Both the position numbers and the translations under genes were made by a program. From assembly GCA_003213095.1 (NCBI GenBank), contig QCNV01000006.1:1-63947 (forward strand): a DNA stretch of 63,947 nucleotides, read 5' to 3'. This document shows positions 27,052 to 36,885 of the stretch, piece after piece (the stretch's first letter is position 1; each line of letters opens with the position of its first letter). The DNA is from SAR202 cluster bacterium AG-426-M11 (GTDB taxonomy: Bacteria; Chloroflexota; Dehalococcoidia; Lucifugimonadales; UBA826). Below the pieces are notes generated by a model. The model did no database searches, was not told the origin of the DNA, and was given only the letters and a program-made list of their open reading frames with translations.

Positions 27052-28173
27052 ATGCAAGTATCTCAATCAAAAATTAATGACGATGCGATAGATTTAATGA
27101 TTAATATGGGGCCTCAGCACCCTAGTACTCATGGTGTATTTAGGTTGGTTATTTGGGTAGATGGTGAAAAGATCCAGAAAGTTGAGCCACATATAGGATA
27201 TCTTCATAGAGGATCAGAAAAAATTTGCGAAAGTGAATCATACAATCAAATAATTACTCTTTTTGATAGATTAGATTATGTTGGTAACTTAAATAATGAA
27301 CTTGCATTTTCTTTAGCTGTAGAGAAATTAATGGATTTAGAAATTCCTGAAAGAGCTCAATATATTAGAGTGATTTTGTGTGAATTGAATAGAATTGCTA
27401 GCCACATGTTGTTTTATGGTGTTTATGGTTTAGATGCTGGTGCTACAACTCCAATGCTTTATGGTTTTAGAGAAAGAGAAAGAATTCAAGAGCTGTTTGA
27501 AAGTGTTACTGGTGCTAGATTAATGCACAATTACATTAGAATAGGCGGAATTAAAGAAGATGTTGAGAGTGATTTTAAAGATAAAGTTCATAAATTAATT
27601 AACGATTTGAAAAAAAGTGTAGATGAATGTGATGATCTACTTTCAAATAATGAAATGTTTTTAGTAAGAACTAAAAATATTGGAATCATTACTGCTGATG
27701 AGGCTATTGATTTGGGCCTTTCAGGGCCATCACTTCGGGCTTCAGGTGTTTTAGAAGATATTAGGGTGACTGATCCATATTCCATATATGATCGGTTTGA
27801 TTTTGGAATTCCTGTTGGAAGTAAAGGTGATTGTTGGGATAGGTATTTTGTCAGAGTTCAGGAAATGCGAGAGTCAATCAAAATTATAGAACAGGCTCTA
27901 GTTGATCTGCCTGAAGGTGAAATAATTACTCCAATTAAAGGAATGGTTAGACCGCCCAAAGGAGAAGTTTTTGTTCGAACAGAATCTCCTCGCGGTGATT
28001 TAGGAGTGTTTGTTGTTAGTGATGGATCCGACAAGCCGTATAGAGTAAAAGTTCGCCCTCCTTCTTTTGTTAATCTCCAGGCATTGGAGTTAATGCTTCG
28101 TGATACTTATTTAGCTGATGCCGTATTAGTTTTGGGGTCTATAGACATCATTATGGGTGAGGTGGATAGGTGA
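27052..28173 (+). CDS. nuoD: NADH-quinone oxidoreductase subunit D
   Basis: The 49-kDa, NiFe-hydrogenase-derived subunit forming the quinone pocket with NuoB. MGPQHPSTHGVFRLV, EPHIGYLHRGSEKICE, NELAFSLAVEKL and the C-terminal DIIMGEVDR end are conserved. The hydrogenase metal cysteines are absent as expected. Length 373 is typical. Its stop overlaps the nuoH GTG start. Confidence 0.95.
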   Translation: MQVSQSKINDDAIDLMINMGPQHPSTHGVFRLVIWVDGEKIQKVEPHIGYLHRGSEKICESESYNQIITLFDRLDYVGNLNNELAFSLAVEKLMDLEIPERAQYIRVILCELNRIASHMLFYGVYGLDAGATTPMLYGFRERERIQELFESVTGARLMHNYIRIGGIKEDVESDFKDKVHKLINDLKKSVDECDDLLSNNEMFLVRTKNIGIITADEAIDLGLSGPSLRASGVLEDIRVTDPYSIYDRFDFGIPVGSKGDCWDRYFVRVQEMRESIKIIEQALVDLPEGEIITPIKGMVRPPKGEVFVRTESPRGDLGVFVVSDGSDKPYRVKVRPPSFVNLQALELMLRDTYLADAVLVLGSIDIIMGEVDR

Positions 28174-29294
28174 ATTTTCAAGAAATTTTAAAATATTTTG
28201 TCTATGCAGGATTGATTTTCACTGTTTTAGCCGGAATCGCTGCTTATCTGACTTTAATGGAAAGGAAGGTTTTAGCTTGGATTCAACAGAGAATGGGTCC
28301 TAAATATGTGGGTTTTAAAGGTATATTACAACCCTTAGCTGATGGGATTAAATTAATCATCAAAGAGGATTTGTTACCTTCTTGGTCAGACAGGGCTGTT
28401 TATTGGATTGCACCTGTAGCAGTATTGGTTCCTGCATTATTAATGTGGGTGGCAATTCCTATTACTGAGGGAATTGTTCTGGATGATTCAGATTTAGGCT
28501 TGTTTTATATTACAGCCATTTCAGTATTAACTGTTATGGGATTAGTAATGGCTGGATGGGGTTCAGCAAACAAATGGGCTGTGATGGGGGGATTGAGAGC
28601 AGCAGGTCAGCTTGTTAGCTATGAAATTCCATTTATTATGTCAATATTAGCAATTGCTATGTTGGCTCAATCTCTCAACTTAACAGAGATAGTTAATCAA
28701 CAAAAAACTTTTGCATTTATTTTGAAACAACCATTAGCATTTGTAATATTTTTTATTGCTGGATTAGCTGAACTAGGAAGAATTCCATTTGATATTCATC
28801 ATGCTGAATCAGAAGTTGTGGGTGGACCATTTGTGGAATATAGTGGAGCTCATTGGGCTGTATTTTATTTGGCTGAATATATGAATACTTTTACTGTAGC
28901 TGTTTTGACTACAATTTTATTTTTAGGTGGTTGGGTTTGGCCTGAAATGCCATTTGAAGGAAGATTGCATGACTTTCTATCAATATTATTGTTTATGTTT
29001 AAAACTGTTTCAGTAATTTATTTAATTTTTTGGATTCGAGGCACATATCCGAGATTAAGAATTGATCAATTAATGGCATTTGGTTGGAAATTATTAGTAC
29101 CGTTATCATTTTTAAATGTAGTGATTACTTCAGTGGTTCTTTTTTATGGGTTTTCACATTTTGTTTTATCAGCAATTTCGATATTTTTGACTGCGGTTTT
29201 GTTTTATATGATTTCAAATAGATCGAAAAAATATGACTCAGGTGAAACAGTGAATGTTGTTTCTGCTTCTCAATTAAGAGATAGCCAAAGATAA
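28170..29294 (+). CDS. nuoH: NADH-quinone oxidoreductase subunit H
   Basis: Eight-helix membrane subunit linking the peripheral arm to the proton pumps. LMERKVLAWIQQRMGPKYVGFKG, LQPLADGIKLIIKEDLLPS and GLAELGRIPFDIHHAESEVVGGPFVEYSG are hallmarks. It starts at GTG with a 4-base overlap of nuoD. Length 374 is normal. Confidence 0.95.
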   Translation: MNFQEILKYFVYAGLIFTVLAGIAAYLTLMERKVLAWIQQRMGPKYVGFKGILQPLADGIKLIIKEDLLPSWSDRAVYWIAPVAVLVPALLMWVAIPITEGIVLDDSDLGLFYITAISVLTVMGLVMAGWGSANKWAVMGGLRAAGQLVSYEIPFIMSILAIAMLAQSLNLTEIVNQQKTFAFILKQPLAFVIFFIAGLAELGRIPFDIHHAESEVVGGPFVEYSGAHWAVFYLAEYMNTFTVAVLTTILFLGGWVWPEMPFEGRLHDFLSILLFMFKTVSVIYLIFWIRGTYPRLRIDQLMAFGWKLLVPLSFLNVVITSVVLFYGFSHFVLSAISIFLTAVLFYMISNRSKKYDSGETVNVVSASQLRDSQR

Positions 29295-29314
29295 CTAAAA
29301 TTTCAAGGAATAAT

Positions 29315-29926
29315 ATGATCTCACAATTAAAAAACATAGGATTTTTGAGAGGATTAGTTGTTACATTGAAAACAACATTTAGGTCTTCCGTGACTGCAGA
29401 GTATCCAAGAGTGGATAAACGTATTCAGGTAGCCGAGCGATTTATGGGATTTCCTGCGCTTCTTTGGGATTCAAATATAGTGGAACCTTATTGTACTGGA
29501 TGTATGGTTTGTGTTAGGAATTGTCCTACACAATGTATGTCTGCGGAGATGAAAGATAATCCGAAGTTTGAAGATGGCACTAGTGGTAGACGAAAAATAA
29601 TTAATGAATTTGAAATTAATTTAGGACGATGTATCCTTTGTGGGATTTGTGTAGATGTTTGTAATTTTGATGCTATAGAGATGTCTCATGAGCATGAGTT
29701 GAGTAAGTATCAAAGGAATGGTAATCGAGCTAATTTAGAGACATTGTTGAGAATGGGTATGGAATTCCAAAATAAAGTGAATTGGACTCCTAAACAGCCT
29801 GAAAAAAATAGTGGTAAACCTAAAGAAAAAGTTTCTAAATCTAAAACTTCTGAAGATTTGCCTAATCCTTTAAAGTTAGATAAAAGTTTAAATTCTGAAT
29901 CCTCAGAAAAGGATTCTTCTGAATAA
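29315..29926 (+). CDS. nuoI: NADH-quinone oxidoreductase subunit I
   Basis: Ferredoxin-like subunit with clusters N6a and N6b: CTGCMVCVRNCPTQC (about residues 63-77) and CILCGICVDVCNFDAIEM (about 108-125). The last 45 residues are a low-complexity Lys/Ser/Glu tail absent from most homologues. It overlaps nuoJ by one base. Confidence 0.94.
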   Translation: MISQLKNIGFLRGLVVTLKTTFRSSVTAEYPRVDKRIQVAERFMGFPALLWDSNIVEPYCTGCMVCVRNCPTQCMSAEMKDNPKFEDGTSGRRKIINEFEINLGRCILCGICVDVCNFDAIEMSHEHELSKYQRNGNRANLETLLRMGMEFQNKVNWTPKQPEKNSGKPKEKVSKSKTSEDLPNPLKLDKSLNSESSEKDSSE

Positions 29927-30423
29927 TGATTTCTACTGATCTTCTTCTGTTTTTTATTGCAAGTTCTCTAGTTGTAGGTGGAGGAGTTTTGGTGGTGACA
30001 GTTAAAAACATTGTTTATGCTGCGTTTGCATTGTTAGTTGCTATGTTAGGGACTGCAGGTATATTTTTGCTTGCGTTTGCTGATTTTTTAGCTTTAGTAC
30101 AAATTTTAATTTATGGTGGTGCGGTAGTAGTTGTAATTTTGTTTGCTTTAATGCTCACAAGGATAGAGGATTTCAAAGGATTGACTGATAATTCTCAAAA
30201 ACCTTTAGCTGTTTTGGCTTCTATAACTGTTTTAACTATTATGATGTATGCAATTGTTTCTACTGCAATGCCTTCTTCTAAATCAGATCCTGTGAGTATG
30301 ATTGATTTGGGAGTAAATTTGTTTCAAGATTGGGCAATTCCGTTTGAGGTAGCTTCTTTAGTTCTATTGGTTGCTTTAATTGGTGCTGTGGTACTCGTTA
30401 GACAAGATGATGAGGGTAGATAA
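29926..30423 (+). CDS. nuoJ: NADH-quinone oxidoreductase subunit J
   Basis: A 165-residue, five-helix membrane subunit. VVVTVKNIVYAAFALL and LALVQILIYGGAVVVVILFALMLT contain the conserved helix-3 pi-bulge region. Start ATG overlaps the nuoI stop (TAATG); the stop abuts nuoK directly. Confidence 0.92.
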   Translation: MISTDLLLFFIASSLVVGGGVLVVTVKNIVYAAFALLVAMLGTAGIFLLAFADFLALVQILIYGGAVVVVILFALMLTRIEDFKGLTDNSQKPLAVLASITVLTIMMYAIVSTAMPSSKSDPVSMIDLGVNLFQDWAIPFEVASLVLLVALIGAVVLVRQDDEGR

Positions 30424-30738
30424 TTGACTATAATTCACTTCCAATTTTTATCTGCAATTTTATTTTCTTTAGGTCTTTATGGTGTGTTGGCACGTAGAAG
30501 TGCAGTTTTAATATTGATGTCAATTGAACTTATGTTAAATGCAGTAAACATAAACTTAATTGGATTTGTAGCATTTAGAGGATTTGGGCAAGAAATTCAA
30601 ACATTTGGCCAAGTTTTAATTATTTTTGTTATTACTATCGCTGCAGCTGAATTAGCTTTAGCTATAGCTATAATTTTGAGAATTTATAGAAATAAAAATT
30701 CAGTCAATGTTGATGAAATGAATATTTTAAAAGGGTAG
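30424..30738 (+). CDS. nuoK: NADH-quinone oxidoreductase subunit K
   Basis: A 104-residue, three-helix subunit related to MrpC. SIELMLNAVNINLIGF and VITIAAAELALAIAIIL carry the conserved intramembrane Glu residues of the proton path. It starts at TTG directly after the nuoJ stop, without its own clear Shine-Dalgarno, so translation is probably coupled. Confidence 0.92.
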   Translation: MTIIHFQFLSAILFSLGLYGVLARRSAVLILMSIELMLNAVNINLIGFVAFRGFGQEIQTFGQVLIIFVITIAAAELALAIAIILRIYRNKNSVNVDEMNILKG

Positions 30739-30742
30739 TTTT

Positions 30743-32617
30743 TTGGATTTATTTCAAATAAATAATTTAATTTGGATGCTTCCTTTGATATGTGTTTTTG
30801 CATTTTTAAGCATAGGGCTTTTTAGTAAATTTTTACCTTCTGAAGGTGCAATAATTTCTATATTTTCTATTGGATTTGCGTTTATATTATTTATTTTTGT
30901 GTTGATAGATTTTATTTCAGGAGATTTAGCTGCTATTCATTCAAGTTTTACATGGATAGATTTAGGAGAGTGGACAATTTCCTGGGGGTTGTTAATCGAT
31001 AGAATTTCTATAGTAATGATCGGTTTAATCACCTTTGTTGCTTTTTTGGTTCAAATTTATTCTGTTGGATATATGAAAGGTGATTCAAGATTTGGGTGGT
31101 ATTTTGCAGTTCATTCTTTATTTGCTTCTGCAATGATGCTTTTGGTTTTATCTGATAATTTGTTGTTGTTGTATTTTGCTTGGGAATTAGTTGGATTAGG
31201 ATCTTATTTATTAATTGGTTTTTGGTATGAAAAAACATCTGCTGCAGAAGCTGCTAAAAAAGCTTTTGTTACTACAAGGATTGGAGATGTAGGATTATTA
31301 ATTGGAATAATAATTTTATTTAAAGCTACTGGAACTTTTCATATTTCTTCTATAATTCATGCTGCTCAAGAAGGTGGAATTTCAAATGAAGTTATTTTTT
31401 GGAGTTCTTTTTTGATTTTCTTAGGTGCCATGGGGAAATCTGCTCAGTTTCCTTTGCATGTTTGGTTGCCTGATGCGATGGAAGGTCCTACTCCGGTTTC
31501 TGCATTGATTCATGCAGCTACTATGGTAGCTGCAGGAATCTATTTAGTAGGAAGAATGTTTCCTTTATTTGAGTTGGGTCCAGGTATTTTGGTAATAATT
31601 TCTATTGTGGGAATTGTTACTTTTATACTAGCAGGTGCTATTGCTTTAGTTATGACAGATATTAAGAGAGTATTGGCGTACTCAACTATCAGTCACTTAG
31701 GATTAATGATGCTTTCTTTAGGGTCATTTGGGGTTCCGGCGGCATTTTTCCACTTAGTACTTCATGGGTTTTCCAAAGCGTTACTTTTTTTAGGTGCTGG
31801 AAGTGTAATGCATGGTATGCATGATCAAACTGAAGTTGAATTGATGGGTGGTCTTCGAAAAAAAATGCCTATTACTTCTTTGACATTTTTAGTTGGTAGT
31901 CTTTCTTTGGCTGGAATAGTTCCCTTAAGTGGTTTTTTTAGTAAAGATGAGATTTTGATTTCCATTTGGGAATATAATTCTTGGTTTTTGCCAATTACAT
32001 TGTTTGGTGTTTTTTTAAGCTCCCTTTATATGATTAGGCTTTATTGCCTAATATTTTTATCTACTGCTAGATCAGAATATGCTGAAAAAGCTCATGAATC
32101 TCCTAGAACAATGACTTATCCATTGATAATTTTGAGTATTTTAGCTTTATTTTCTGGTTTATTAGCATTTCCATTTCCGTTTACAGGGTGGGAAGGGTTT
32201 GCTGCTTTTATTGATGATCATCACAAATTCCACATGATTCCTTGGTTAACTGTAGTTTCAATACTAGTTGCGTTTTCTGGAGCTTTTTTGGGTTGGGTGA
32301 TCTATGGATCTAGAAGAATTGTAATCAATAATATTTCTAGTCCTTTAAAATTTTTATATCGATTAGTTTTCCGTAAATTTTTATTCGATGAAATTTATTC
32401 ATGGATTGCCAATAAAATTGTGTTTACTTTTTCTAGGTGGATAACAATATTCGATAGAGTAATTGTTAATGATACTGGAATAGATGGTGTAGGAAATTCT
32501 ACTAAAAAATCTGCAGATATACTTAAATATTTTCAATCAGGGTATTTATATAATTATTCATTAGTGATGGTAGTCGGTTTGTTTTTGATGGCAATTGCAT
32601 GGTGGTTAGTTGAATGA
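30743..32617 (+). CDS. nuoL: NADH-quinone oxidoreductase subunit L
   Basis: Distal antiporter-like proton-pumping subunit of 624 residues. FAWELVGLGSYLLIGFW with the key Glu, FPLHVWLPDAMEGPTPVSALIHAATMV, YSTISHLGLMM and SGFFSKDEIL are present, followed by the long lateral-helix region and a final helix. It starts at TTG behind AAGGG. The ATGA overlap with nuoM indicates coupling. Confidence 0.95.
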   Translation: MDLFQINNLIWMLPLICVFAFLSIGLFSKFLPSEGAIISIFSIGFAFILFIFVLIDFISGDLAAIHSSFTWIDLGEWTISWGLLIDRISIVMIGLITFVAFLVQIYSVGYMKGDSRFGWYFAVHSLFASAMMLLVLSDNLLLLYFAWELVGLGSYLLIGFWYEKTSAAEAAKKAFVTTRIGDVGLLIGIIILFKATGTFHISSIIHAAQEGGISNEVIFWSSFLIFLGAMGKSAQFPLHVWLPDAMEGPTPVSALIHAATMVAAGIYLVGRMFPLFELGPGILVIISIVGIVTFILAGAIALVMTDIKRVLAYSTISHLGLMMLSLGSFGVPAAFFHLVLHGFSKALLFLGAGSVMHGMHDQTEVELMGGLRKKMPITSLTFLVGSLSLAGIVPLSGFFSKDEILISIWEYNSWFLPITLFGVFLSSLYMIRLYCLIFLSTARSEYAEKAHESPRTMTYPLIILSILALFSGLLAFPFPFTGWEGFAAFIDDHHKFHMIPWLTVVSILVAFSGAFLGWVIYGSRRIVINNISSPLKFLYRLVFRKFLFDEIYSWIANKIVFTFSRWITIFDRVIVNDTGIDGVGNSTKKSADILKYFQSGYLYNYSLVMVVGLFLMAIAWWLVE

Positions 32618-34164
32618 TTGATTTATTTAATGAAACCAGTCTTTTAGCGTTAATAATTTTGCCTTTATTAGGCGTGGTTTTATTAATGTTAATTCCGAGT
32701 GCTTACAAGGATGTGGTTAGATATTCTGCTCTATCAATTTCTACAATAGTTTCTTTAATAGCTTTATTAGTTTATTTAAGCTTTGACCATTCGATCCAAG
32801 GCTATCAATTTTTGTATACATATTCTTGGTTAGATATACCAGGGGTATGGGGTGAAGGTTCTGGTGCAATTTCTTTAGATCTTGGGATTGACGGAATTGC
32901 AGCATTAATGGTTCTTTTAACTGGAATAGTTATGTTTACTGGAACAATAGTTTCTTGGAGTATTAAAGAAGATTTAAAAGACTTTTTTATATTATATTTC
33001 TTACTATTGTCGGGTGTGTTTGGTGTATTTGTTTCTCTTGATATGTTTTTCTTCTTTTTCTTTTATGAATTATCTGTACTCCCTATGTATTTATTAATTG
33101 GTAAATGGGGAAGTAGTAGTAAATTTCCTACATTTGCTAGATCTAAAGAATACAGTGCAATGAAATTAACCTTGGTGTTAGTAGCTGGTAGTGTTCTGAT
33201 TTGGGTAGCTATTATCGCTATATTTATTCAAGCAAATTTGGGTACTTTCAATATATTAGCAATAGAGAAAGTTATTTCTGAAAATCTATCTTCAGACTTT
33301 CAGAAAATTGCATTTCCTTTGCTTCTGATAGGTTTTGGGATATTGGCAGGTTTATGGCCGTTTCATACATGGTCTCCTGATGGACACGTTTCAGCCCCTA
33401 CTGCAGTAAGTATGGTACATGCTGGTGTTTTGATGAAGTTAGGTGCATTTGGCATTATAAGAATTGGAATGCTGTTATTACCTGAAGGGGCTCAATTTTG
33501 GATGCCGTTGTTAATAGTATTAGGTGCCGTGAATGTGATTTATGGAGCTATTTCAGCTATGGGTCAAACAGATTTGAAATATGTGATTGGCTATTCATCT
33601 GTTAGCCATATGGGATATGTCTTAATGGGAATAGCGACTTTGCACTATTTAGGATTAACAGGTGCAGTGTTACAAATGTTTTCGCATGGTGTGATGACTG
33701 CTTTGTTTTTTGCTGTTGTAGGGATGATTTACGAAAGAACTCACACTAGAGACTCCTTAGTATTGCAAGGTCTAGCTAAAAAAATGACAGTTACGACAAT
33801 ATTGTTTGGAATTGCAGGATTAACCTCATTAGGTTTGCCGGGGCTAAGTGGTTTTGTTGCTGAACTTTTAATTTTTATGGGTATATTTCAGAGTTACGGA
33901 TTTGGAGGAATTATTCTTGGAGCTTTTGCAGTTTTAGGAGCTGCTATTACAGCTATTTATATTTTACGGTTGATAGCTAAATCATTTTTTGGGCCAATTT
34001 CTACTCAATGGGAAGATTTAACTGATTCTAATTTGAGAGAAAGATTTGCAGCCGGTATTTTGGTTTTAACAATTTTGTTAATTGGGTTGTGGCCATATCC
34101 TTTTGTAGAAGTAATTAAACACGGTGTAGATCCTATTTTGTCTGGAATTTTGGGGGCTATATGA
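32614..34164 (+). CDS. nuoM: NADH-quinone oxidoreductase subunit M
   Basis: Antiporter-like subunit of 516 residues. FFFYELSVLPMYLLIGKWG with the conserved Glu, WPFHTWSPDGHVSAPTAVSMVHAGVLMKLG and YSSVSHMGYVLMG are typical. ATGA overlaps at both ends join it tightly to nuoL and nuoN. Confidence 0.95.
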   Translation: MIDLFNETSLLALIILPLLGVVLLMLIPSAYKDVVRYSALSISTIVSLIALLVYLSFDHSIQGYQFLYTYSWLDIPGVWGEGSGAISLDLGIDGIAALMVLLTGIVMFTGTIVSWSIKEDLKDFFILYFLLLSGVFGVFVSLDMFFFFFFYELSVLPMYLLIGKWGSSSKFPTFARSKEYSAMKLTLVLVAGSVLIWVAIIAIFIQANLGTFNILAIEKVISENLSSDFQKIAFPLLLIGFGILAGLWPFHTWSPDGHVSAPTAVSMVHAGVLMKLGAFGIIRIGMLLLPEGAQFWMPLLIVLGAVNVIYGAISAMGQTDLKYVIGYSSVSHMGYVLMGIATLHYLGLTGAVLQMFSHGVMTALFFAVVGMIYERTHTRDSLVLQGLAKKMTVTTILFGIAGLTSLGLPGLSGFVAELLIFMGIFQSYGFGGIILGAFAVLGAAITAIYILRLIAKSFFGPISTQWEDLTDSNLRERFAAGILVLTILLIGLWPYPFVEVIKHGVDPILSGILGAI

Positions 34165-35630
34165 CAAATAATTTTTCTTTATTAATTCCAGAATTTTTAG
34201 TCACCGGATTAGCTTTTTTAATCTTATCATTGGATTTGTTTATTTCAGAAAAAAGAAAAAATCATTTAGTGTGGGTAGGTGTGATTGGGTTATTTGGTAT
34301 TTTGATTATTACTTTATTAATTTTTTCTAATGGAATTTTGTATCAAGGTTTGTTGGTATTTGATGATTATACAAATCTTTTTAGAATTTTCTTTTTGATA
34401 GCAGGCATCATTGTATTAATTTCTTCAAATGAATTTGTGAAGTCTAACATTAAATATCAAGGTGAATTTTATGGAATTTTGATTTTCACGATTCTTGCGG
34501 CGATGTTACTTGCATCATCATCAGAGCTTTTAACAGCATATATTTCGTTAGAGCTACTTAGTTTTGGTTTATATGTTTTAGTATCTTTTGATAGGTATAA
34601 CCTCAAATCCAATGAATCAGGAGTGAAATATGTTCTTTTAGGTGCATTTTCTTCTGCGTTAATTTTATATGGAATTAGTAATATTTATGGAGTTTTGGGT
34701 ACTACAAGATTTGATGAGATTTCGTTGATGTTAGTTTCAATAAATGATTTGAATCCTTTCTTAATATTAGGATTTATATTTTTGTTTGCAGGACTTGCTT
34801 TTAAGTTATCGGCAGTTCCTTTTCATATGTGGGCTCCAGATGTTTATGAGGGATCACCTTTGCCAATTACGGCATGGCTTTCTGTTGGATCCAAAGTGGC
34901 AACAATTGCACTAGTTTTGAGACTGTTTTGTGAATCTTTATTGGAAATTGGTAATGAATGGCAACTGATAATTATTGTTCTTTCTGTTGCAACCATGTTG
35001 ATAGGCAATTTGGGAGCATTGGTTCAAACAAACATTAAAAGACTTCTTGCATTTTCTAGTGTAGGGCACATGGGATACATATTGATGGGAATTTCGGCAT
35101 TAATTTCTATTAATGAAGATGGTTCGATATCTACAGGCATGACTACGTTAGTTTTAAATGGGATAATTTTTTATGTAATAGCTTATGCAATTACTAATTT
35201 TGCAGCTTTTACCTCTGTGATCGCTGTATATAATCATACTGCAAAAGATTCAATTTCAGATTTTGCTGGATTATCAAAAAGAGCTCCCTTTTTATCCCTA
35301 GTTTTAGTCTGCTCTATGTTTTCTTTGGCTGGGTTACCAGTATTTGCAGGGTTTACTAGTAAATTTTATTTATTTAATGCTGTAGCTTCTCAAGATTTGT
35401 TGTGGCTTGTAGGTATAGGTATTGTGACTAGTTTAATTTCACTTTACTATTATTTGATGATCGCAAGGCAAATGTATATTGAGGAAGGGATTGATTTATC
35501 TTCTATAAATATTTCACTATCGATTAAATTAGTACTAGGAGTTCTTTTAGTAGGCATGATAGTAGGAGGTATTTTCCCATCCCCTTTAATGGATTTGATA
35601 GAACTAGCATCTGAAGCATTAATCAGTTAA
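34161..35630 (+). CDS. nuoN: NADH-quinone oxidoreductase subunit N
   Basis: Third antiporter-like subunit, 489 residues, ending the complex I cluster. LLTAYISLELLSFGLYVLVSF, VPFHMWAPDVYEGSPLPITAWLSVGSK and FSSVGHMGYILMGI are conserved. With nuoA-M this gives the eleven membrane and connecting subunits; the NADH-binding nuoE, nuoF and nuoG are not here. Confidence 0.95.
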   Translation: MTNNFSLLIPEFLVTGLAFLILSLDLFISEKRKNHLVWVGVIGLFGILIITLLIFSNGILYQGLLVFDDYTNLFRIFFLIAGIIVLISSNEFVKSNIKYQGEFYGILIFTILAAMLLASSSELLTAYISLELLSFGLYVLVSFDRYNLKSNESGVKYVLLGAFSSALILYGISNIYGVLGTTRFDEISLMLVSINDLNPFLILGFIFLFAGLAFKLSAVPFHMWAPDVYEGSPLPITAWLSVGSKVATIALVLRLFCESLLEIGNEWQLIIIVLSVATMLIGNLGALVQTNIKRLLAFSSVGHMGYILMGISALISINEDGSISTGMTTLVLNGIIFYVIAYAITNFAAFTSVIAVYNHTAKDSISDFAGLSKRAPFLSLVLVCSMFSLAGLPVFAGFTSKFYLFNAVASQDLLWLVGIGIVTSLISLYYYLMIARQMYIEEGIDLSSINISLSIKLVLGVLLVGMIVGGIFPSPLMDLIELASEALIS

Positions 35631-35642
35631 TTAGGAGAAAAC

Positions 35643-36374
35643 ATGTCAAATTCTTTGGATTGGCCAGAACATTACAAAAGAGGATTGGTAGTCACCGCTC
35701 ACGCTGATGATGCTGAATATGGTTGCTCGGGTACTGTCGCAAGATTAATAAGTGAAGGTTGGGATTTTGCTTACGTATTGTGTACGGATGGTAGTAAAGG
35801 GAGTAGTGATAGAAATATTACCGAAAAAGAATTGTCAGCTATTAGAAGAGAAGAACAAGAAAACGCTGGTAAAATTTTAGGTTTATCTCATGTTTCATTT
35901 TTGGATCATCCTGATAGTTATTTACAGCCGACTTTAGAGTTAAGAAAAGATATCTCTAGAGAAATTCGTAGGCACAAACCGGATGTTGTAATTTGTCAGT
36001 ATCCTATGAGAGTTTTAGACGGAGGATATGGGTCCGGACACCCAGATCATATTACAGCTGGTGATACTACTATGTCTGCAATATTTCCTGCTGCAAGAGA
36101 CCATATGACGTTTCCTGAATTAATTGATGAAGGTTTTGAACCTCATAAGGTATCTGAAGCTTGGATTATGGGGCATCCTGAGCCAGATTTGTGGATTGAT
36201 ATTAGTGAGCATATTGAAACTTCAGTGAAAGCTCTTTCTGCTCATGAATCTCAAATGGATGGAAGATCTTTTGATGAAATAATGGAACGGGTTAAAGTAA
36301 TGAAAGGTGAGAGGGGAAAAGGTAAGGGAATGCCTCTAGCTGAGACTTTCCGTAGGATTTATTATCGTGGTTAA
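35643..36374 (+). CDS. PIG-L (LmbE-like) family deacetylase
   Basis: A 243-residue zinc-dependent N-deacetylase. The metal-binding AHADDAEYGCSG near the start (family form AHPDD; here HADD keeps His and Asp) and GSGHPDHITAG near residue 125 are present. Family members deacetylate GlcNAc-inositol, N-acetylglucosaminyl-malate or antibiotic intermediates; the substrate is unknown here. It lies 12 bases after nuoN and overlaps a GNAT gene, a pairing that recalls mycothiol-type MshB/MshD but proves nothing. Confidence 0.82.
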   Translation: MSNSLDWPEHYKRGLVVTAHADDAEYGCSGTVARLISEGWDFAYVLCTDGSKGSSDRNITEKELSAIRREEQENAGKILGLSHVSFLDHPDSYLQPTLELRKDISREIRRHKPDVVICQYPMRVLDGGYGSGHPDHITAGDTTMSAIFPAARDHMTFPELIDEGFEPHKVSEAWIMGHPEPDLWIDISEHIETSVKALSAHESQMDGRSFDEIMERVKVMKGERGKGKGMPLAETFRRIYYRG

Positions 36375-36885
36375 AATTCAAAAACTAGATATGATTTCTG
36401 CTGCTGAGAATTCTGGTTCATTGGTTAGCCTTTTACAGGATTCAGTTAAAAATGGTGCTTCAGTTTCATTTTTAAATCCTCTATCAGATTCTGCTGCTGA
36501 GTCTTATTGGAGAGAAGTATTTTCAGAAATCAATTCTGCTCAAATCATTGTTTGGGCTGCGTTTGATGATTCTGATAATTTAATTGGATCAGTACAACTT
36601 GCCCCGGCTAAAATGCAAAATGCAAAACATAGAGCTATGGTTCAAAAGTTGATGGTAAATTCAAATCATAGGCGTGAAGGTATAGGCAATGCTTTGATGG
36701 ATGCGCTTGAATTGGAAGCAAAAAATCTTGGGAAGAAATTACTGATTTTAGATACTAGAGTGGGCGATCCTTCAGAAATTTTGTATCAGAAAAAAGGATA
36801 TGTGAATTTTGGTACTGTTCCTAGTTATGCTATGAATTCATCTGATGGTTTTGATGATATGGCCTTTTATTTCAAAATTATTTAA
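36367..36885 (+). CDS. GNAT family N-acetyltransferase
   Basis: A 172-residue protein starting at GTG inside the PIG-L gene. VQKLMVNSNHRREGIGNALMDALELEA is the acetyl-CoA pyrophosphate-binding motif A, followed by LLILDTRVGDPSEILYQKKGYVNFG (motif B region). It acetylates an unknown amine substrate. Its 3' end overlaps the convergent NHL gene by 8 bases. Confidence 0.8.
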   Translation: MVKIQKLDMISAAENSGSLVSLLQDSVKNGASVSFLNPLSDSAAESYWREVFSEINSAQIIVWAAFDDSDNLIGSVQLAPAKMQNAKHRAMVQKLMVNSNHRREGIGNALMDALELEAKNLGKKLLILDTRVGDPSEILYQKKGYVNFGTVPSYAMNSSDGFDDMAFYFKII

